Shown in pieces: positions 44,655 to 48,571 of a stretch of 48,571 nucleotides of DNA. The stretch lies in the IMG/VR virus record IMGVR_UViG_3300047476_000944, positions 1-48,571 of that record; one strand, written 5' to 3'. The notes below the pieces were generated by a model, which saw only the letters and a list, made by a program, of their open reading frames with translations, was not told the origin of the DNA and did no database searches. Position 1 is the first letter of the stretch. The number at the start of each line of letters is the position of its first letter. Position numbers and translations under genes: made by a program. This DNA comes from a virus.

Positions 44655-46952
44655 TTAAATCTTACAAGACTCACAATCTTCCTCCTCTGCGTTTTCTAGT
44701 TGAGAAATTAAATCTTCAAGAGACTGACGGGTTTCTTCAACCTCATCATTCTTCATGTCATGGGTATTTTGATAGTAACTGGTTTTCCAGCCGTACTTAT
44801 ATGTAGTCAATAGATCTTGTGCCATAACTGAGGTTGGAACTTCATTATCGGGATAATTTTCTGGATTATAGGACCAATTTCCAGAAATTGCTTGATCGAA
44901 GAATTTTTGCATTATTGCAACAATATGGATATAACCGCGATTACTAGGCATATCCCAAAGAAGAGTATAGTTGTTCTTAAGTGATTGATATTGTGGAACA
45001 ATTTGCTTAAGGGGTCCTTTCTTCGATTTTTTAATGGACAAGTATCCGCGAGGAGGTTCGATTCCATTAGTTGCATTTGACACAACGGAACTGCTCTCCG
45101 AAGGCATTTGTGCGGACAACGTGCTGTTCCTAACACCGTACTGCTTAACCTGTACTCTAAGAGTTTCCCAATCATATTTTAACTCGTTGGGTACTATTTC
45201 GTCAACATCTTTTTTATAAGTATCAATAGGAAGAATACCTTGCCCATACTTAGTACGATGAGAATATTCACAAGCACCCTTTTCTTTTGCAAGGTTAACC
45301 GTTGCCTGAATCAGATAGTATTGAAATGCCTCAGTAAGATCGTGAACTAGTTTCCAAGCACCAGGATCATCATAATGCTCACCATGCTTAGCAAGGTAGT
45401 GTGCAAGACCAATATAACCTATACCAAGTGAACGACGTGCTCTGGTGGCAATTTCTGCTGCTTTAACTGGGTATCCCTGAAAATCAATAAGTTCATCAAG
45501 AGAGCGAACAGAAAGATCGCAGAGAACTTCAAGATCTTCAAGGTCTCTGAGTTTTCCGACATTAATTGCACTAAGGATGCACAGAGCGATTTCACCATCA
45601 GTATCATCAATATGTTGAAGAGGTTTAGTTGGAAGAGTAATTTCTTGACACAGATTGCTCATCTCTACTTTATCAATAAAAGAAGAGTGAGAATTGCAGT
45701 GGTCAATATTCATAATGTAAATACGACCAGTTTCCGCACGTTCTTTCAGGAGGTCCAAAAAGAGTTCTTGAGCTCCGATAGTCTTTCTAGGAATAGACTC
45801 ATCTCGTTCGTAACGTACATATAACTCGTCAAAAGCATCAGTTCCAAAAGCATCATACAGACCAGGAACTGAGTGTGGGGAGAAGAGTGAAACTTCTTCG
45901 TTCTTGATAAATCGTTCATAGAACAGTTTAGAGATTTGAATACTGTAATCTAACTTACGAACACGATTATCTTCAGTTCCTTTGTTATTTTTTAATACTA
46001 GGATATCCTCTATTTCTTGGTGCCAGATGGGGAAGTGGACCGTCGCGGATCCACCTCGTATGCCATTTTGCGTGCAACATCTGACAGTTGCTTCAAACTT
46101 CTTGAGAAATGGTACAACACCTGTGTGTTGAACTTCTCCACCTCGGATTTTGCTGTTGATGCCACGGATACGACCAGCGTTGATGCCGATTCCCGCCCTC
46201 TGTGCAACGTATCTGCCAATAGCCATATCGCTAGTAAAGATACTATCGAGGGTGTCATCAACATCAACAAGAACACAACTAGCGTATTGTCTAAGTGGCG
46301 TTCGCACTCCCGCCATGATTGGTGTTGGGATGTTGATCTTGTGCTTTGAGATTGCATCGTAGTACTTCTTAACGTAATCTAAACGTGTCTCTTTAGGATA
46401 CTTGGAGAATATAGTTGCCGCAATTAGAAGGTACATAAATTGTGGCGTTTCATATAAAGCACCAGTGCTTCTATCTTGCACAAGGTACTTGTCAACGACC
46501 TGACGTAAACCTGCGTAAGTGAACATATAGTCACGACTATGATCAATATACGACTGAAGTTTATCAAATTCTTCATCACTATAAAAATTTAAAATATCCG
46601 TATCATATACACCCTTATCTATACAATTTACAATATGTTCTTTGACGGTAGGACATTCATGCATACGTCCAAAAATTTGTTTTCGAATTGCAAATAAAAG
46701 AAGACGAGCAGCAACAAACTGATAATTAGGATGATCCAAATCAATTAAATCAGATGCAGATCTAATTAAAATTTCTTGAACTTCAGCAGTTGTAATACCA
46801 TCATAAAATTGAATACCAGACTTCATTTCAACCTGAGATGCTGATACTCCTGCCAAATCTTTACAAGATTCCTCAACCATTACATGAAGTTTGTTGAGAT
46901 CTAGAGGTTCTGTTTTACCGTTTCTTTTAATAACTTTTGTTCCGTTGCTCAT
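44655..46952 (-). CDS. nrdA: Ribonucleotide reductase class Ia, alpha subunit
   Basis: A 765-aa catalytic subunit. YASCVLVDVDD includes the first active-site Cys; MSNLCQEITLP carries the Asn, Cys and Glu of the radical site; the C-terminal EDCESCKI is the CxxC pair that relays electrons from glutaredoxin or thioredoxin. The N-terminal ~90 residues (VIKRNGKTEPLDLNKL) form the ATP-cone region that regulates activity. GGAAGAAAG precedes the start, which overlaps the primase stop by 4 nt. Complete and apparently intact. Confidence 0.96.
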   Translation of the reverse strand: MSNGTKVIKRNGKTEPLDLNKLHVMVEESCKDLAGVSASQVEMKSGIQFYDGITTAEVQEILIRSASDLIDLDHPNYQFVAARLLLFAIRKQIFGRMHECPTVKEHIVNCIDKGVYDTDILNFYSDEEFDKLQSYIDHSRDYMFTYAGLRQVVDKYLVQDRSTGALYETPQFMYLLIAATIFSKYPKETRLDYVKKYYDAISKHKINIPTPIMAGVRTPLRQYASCVLVDVDDTLDSIFTSDMAIGRYVAQRAGIGINAGRIRGINSKIRGGEVQHTGVVPFLKKFEATVRCCTQNGIRGGSATVHFPIWHQEIEDILVLKNNKGTEDNRVRKLDYSIQISKLFYERFIKNEEVSLFSPHSVPGLYDAFGTDAFDELYVRYERDESIPRKTIGAQELFLDLLKERAETGRIYIMNIDHCNSHSSFIDKVEMSNLCQEITLPTKPLQHIDDTDGEIALCILSAINVGKLRDLEDLEVLCDLSVRSLDELIDFQGYPVKAAEIATRARRSLGIGYIGLAHYLAKHGEHYDDPGAWKLVHDLTEAFQYYLIQATVNLAKEKGACEYSHRTKYGQGILPIDTYKKDVDEIVPNELKYDWETLRVQVKQYGVRNSTLSAQMPSESSSVVSNATNGIEPPRGYLSIKKSKKGPLKQIVPQYQSLKNNYTLLWDMPSNRGYIHIVAIMQKFFDQAISGNWSYNPENYPDNEVPTSVMAQDLLTTYKYGWKTSYYQNTHDMKNDEVEETRQSLEDLISQLENAEEEDCESCKI

Positions 46953-47935
46953 ACTTTCTTCCAATTGTTAAACTTGATTTTTGCTTCTAGACCAGAGTAG
47001 ATATTTGATTTTAACACATCTGTAACGTTAAGTCCAGCGAGCACCATATCATTAATATCTTTTTGATGAATTGTTGCTGGCCAAATAATTACTTTATCAC
47101 CTCTGTTGATGGTTTTTGATATTCGGTTGACGATTTCTCGATTACGTGGTTCGTTATCAAAAACGTAAATATAATCGCGCCAACCAAACGACCTAATATC
47201 AATGTCGGACCCACACATAGCAACAGCATTTTGTACAAACGTGGAATCGAAGGGTCCTTCAACAATGTAAATGGATTTCGAAGTATCAATTTTGTCCAAC
47301 CCATAAATTTTAGGTGACTCCTCATTAAGCATCACAGTGATATATTTAACAGAGTTTGGGATGAGTGATCTTCCTTGAAATCCAATCAGATTGTTATCAG
47401 TATCATACATTGGTATAATAATGCGACATTCATCTCTACCAATGATATCAAATGTATGTTTTTGAGTATTCGTCCATTGTTTAAATTTGTCAGCATAATA
47501 AAACTTTTCTGGATTTAATTTTCTCTTCTCCAGATATTCTCTAGCAATAGGATTTTCAGATGCCTTAGGTAAATCCAAAGATTTTTTAAAGACTGGTTTT
47601 TTAAATTCAAATTTTGGTTTGTCCACAACAAAGGAGTTTTCTTGTCCAACTCCTCTAGTATGACCTTCTTTAAATTTTTCTAGAATGTATTGCTTATGAA
47701 GAGTGGGATCTAACTCTTTAAGAAAGTTATTAAAGGATAAACTTGCACCGCAATTATGGCACTTAAAGTTTGTATTGTTCTTGACTGGATAAATATACCC
47801 TCTTGTTTTATTTTTATTCTTCTGCGAATCGCCACAAAGAGGGCAGCGAAAGTTGTAGAGATCTGCCTTGACCCTCTTGAATTTTTGCAATCTTGATGAA
47901 ACTAATCCAATGTACTTGGAGTCAATCAAATCCAT
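46949..47935 (-). CDS. 61: DNA primase (T4 gp61-like)
   Basis: A 328-aa primase that makes RNA primers for lagging-strand synthesis with the gp41 helicase. Residues 31-62 hold a zinc-binding motif (C31, C34, C59, C62). YIVEGPFDS (E226, D230) and YVFDNEPRN (D260) form the TOPRIM catalytic site. INDMVLAGL near the end resembles the helicase-contact region of primases. Coupled by ATGA to nrdA, linking primer and nucleotide supply. Confidence 0.93.
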   Translation of the reverse strand: MDLIDSKYIGLVSSRLQKFKRVKADLYNFRCPLCGDSQKNKNKTRGYIYPVKNNTNFKCHNCGASLSFNNFLKELDPTLHKQYILEKFKEGHTRGVGQENSFVVDKPKFEFKKPVFKKSLDLPKASENPIAREYLEKRKLNPEKFYYADKFKQWTNTQKHTFDIIGRDECRIIIPMYDTDNNLIGFQGRSLIPNSVKYITVMLNEESPKIYGLDKIDTSKSIYIVEGPFDSTFVQNAVAMCGSDIDIRSFGWRDYIYVFDNEPRNREIVNRISKTINRGDKVIIWPATIHQKDINDMVLAGLNVTDVLKSNIYSGLEAKIKFNNWKKV

Positions 47936-47946
47936 TATAAAGGGTA

Positions 47947-48363
47947 TCAGTTCGTGCGCTCTATTATAACCTGCTGGGGTTGTGCTGTCAAGAACTTGGG
48001 GACAAATGCATTAATAACCCCAATAAGCACGATTACAAAGGCAAGTATACCACCTGCTTGCCATCTAAATTTTTTAAGATCTTCTATTTTTTCATCAATT
48101 TTATCAAATCTTTCTTCTATTCCTTTATGTTCTTTATCATTATCTTCTTTCATCTCATCTATCATCTTAACAAGAAGAGCATCATTTTTCATACTTTGTT
48201 CTATTCTTTCATCATGCTTTGCAAGAATTGTAGCAATACGCGAATTACCTTCGGAAATCTTATCAACTGCTGCTTCTAATTTTGATAACATCTCGCGGGA
48301 GAGATCCTCATAAATACCGAGTTTTGATTCAAGAACCGCTAGTTTTGATTCTTGTGAAAACAT
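47947..48363 (-). CDS. Coiled-coil membrane protein (XhlA-like architecture)
   Basis: A 138-aa protein with a long N-terminal coiled coil (residues ~5-95, repeated Glu/Lys/Ile heptads), a single membrane helix at ~98-120 (WQAGGILAFVIVLIGVINAFV) and a short C-terminal tail. The arrangement matches small holin-associated proteins such as XhlA, but similar tails occur in other membrane adaptors. It lies between the primase and a 62-aa structural-type gene. A lysis role is only a hypothesis. Confidence 0.7.
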   Translation of the reverse strand: MFSQESKLAVLESKLGIYEDLSREMLSKLEAAVDKISEGNSRIATILAKHDERIEQSMKNDALLVKMIDEMKEDNDKEHKGIEERFDKIDEKIEDLKKFRWQAGGILAFVIVLIGVINAFVPKFLTAQPQQVIIERTN

Positions 48364-48364
48364 T

Positions 48365-48553
48365 TTACTTTCCTTTTTTCTTTTTCTTAGAATTTATTAA
48401 TGCATTCTTATAAGGTGGAGGAAGTCTTCTAGCAATCTTACTTCTTCCATCAAATAAAGGTTTATCATAACCAGCAGTTGGTCCAGGATCAAATCCTTGA
48501 GCACTTCCACCAAATCCAGCTTTACCGGAAGTGCTTGCAGTTGTCATAGTCAT
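48365..48553 (-). CDS. Hypothetical Gly/Pro-rich basic protein, 62 aa
   Basis: A 62-aa protein with a Gly/Thr/Ser-rich N-terminus (GKAGFGGSAQGFDPGP) and a basic tail ending KKKKKGK. Likely disordered, with possible nucleic-acid or head association. GTGAAGAA lies upstream of the start. One nt separates it from the following gene. Not recognised. Confidence 0.65.
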   Translation of the reverse strand: MTMTTASTSGKAGFGGSAQGFDPGPTAGYDKPLFDGRSKIARRLPPPYKNALINSKKKKKGK

Positions 48554-48571
48554 TTCTTCACGTATATCTCT

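Overview
The window is part of a T4-like cyanophage genome (a myovirus infecting marine Synechococcus or Prochlorococcus). It combines T4-type replication and nucleotide genes (primase gp61, nrdA, nrdB) and T4-style late promoters (NATAAATA) with photosynthesis and carbon-metabolism genes typical of such phages: psbA, two hli genes, petF ferredoxin, gnd and an outer-membrane porin. No integrase, transposase or CRISPR array was seen. Almost everything is on the minus strand. The exceptions are a four-gene cassette at 373-2561 and one GIY-YIG nuclease gene at 38797-39222.

Layout: psbA start (1-128, truncated by the window edge); secreted and virion-like plus-strand genes (373-2561); a run of tightly overlapping small genes with an SNase-like nuclease, a secreted HExxH-type protein, a GH24 lysozyme and a C39-like peptidase (2553-7076); the hli/petF redox operon (7176-8098); a 22-kb glycan island (8200-30320) with two small genes at its upstream end (30322-30758); a mixed accessory region with tRNA-Pro, small membrane proteins, gnd, tRNA-Ser, a Dps-like protein and tRNA-Val (30835-34910); the SLH porin (34976-36445); a five-tRNA array (36577-37369); a basic protein and a tail-type lysozyme (37481-38374); the GIY-YIG gene; three late virion-type proteins with shared modules (39315-43335); then nrdB, nrdA, primase 61 and two small genes up to the window end.

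The glycan island looks like one transcription unit. Most genes overlap by 4 nt (ATGA) or slightly more. A strong sigma70-type promoter lies upstream at 30782-30810 and an intrinsic terminator lies at 8136-8163. It encodes the GDP-L-fucose route (Gmd, Fcl, PMI-type cupin), a GT11 fucosyltransferase, a GT6 (ABO-type) glycosyltransferase, a GalE-like epimerase, GT25, GT47, GT61 and GT2 enzymes, three GT9-like paralogues, methyltransferases (including FkbM), a tandem-duplicated nucleotidyltransferase, a nucleotidyltransferase-kinase fusion, two aldolase-like proteins, two HAD proteins and a GDPD-like protein. GT11, GT6, GalE and GDP-fucose synthesis together suggest a blood-group-like fucosylated glycan made by a cyanophage. 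This is an inference from family membership.

Regulation is unusually readable. I see about ten host-like TTGAC(A/G/T)-(16-18)-TANNNT promoters, several sharing sequence with terminator hairpins, and late promoters ahead of the structural and lysis genes, dps, psbA and the porin. psbA and the porin carry overlapping early and late promoters. All functional calls come from reading motifs; no database search was run.
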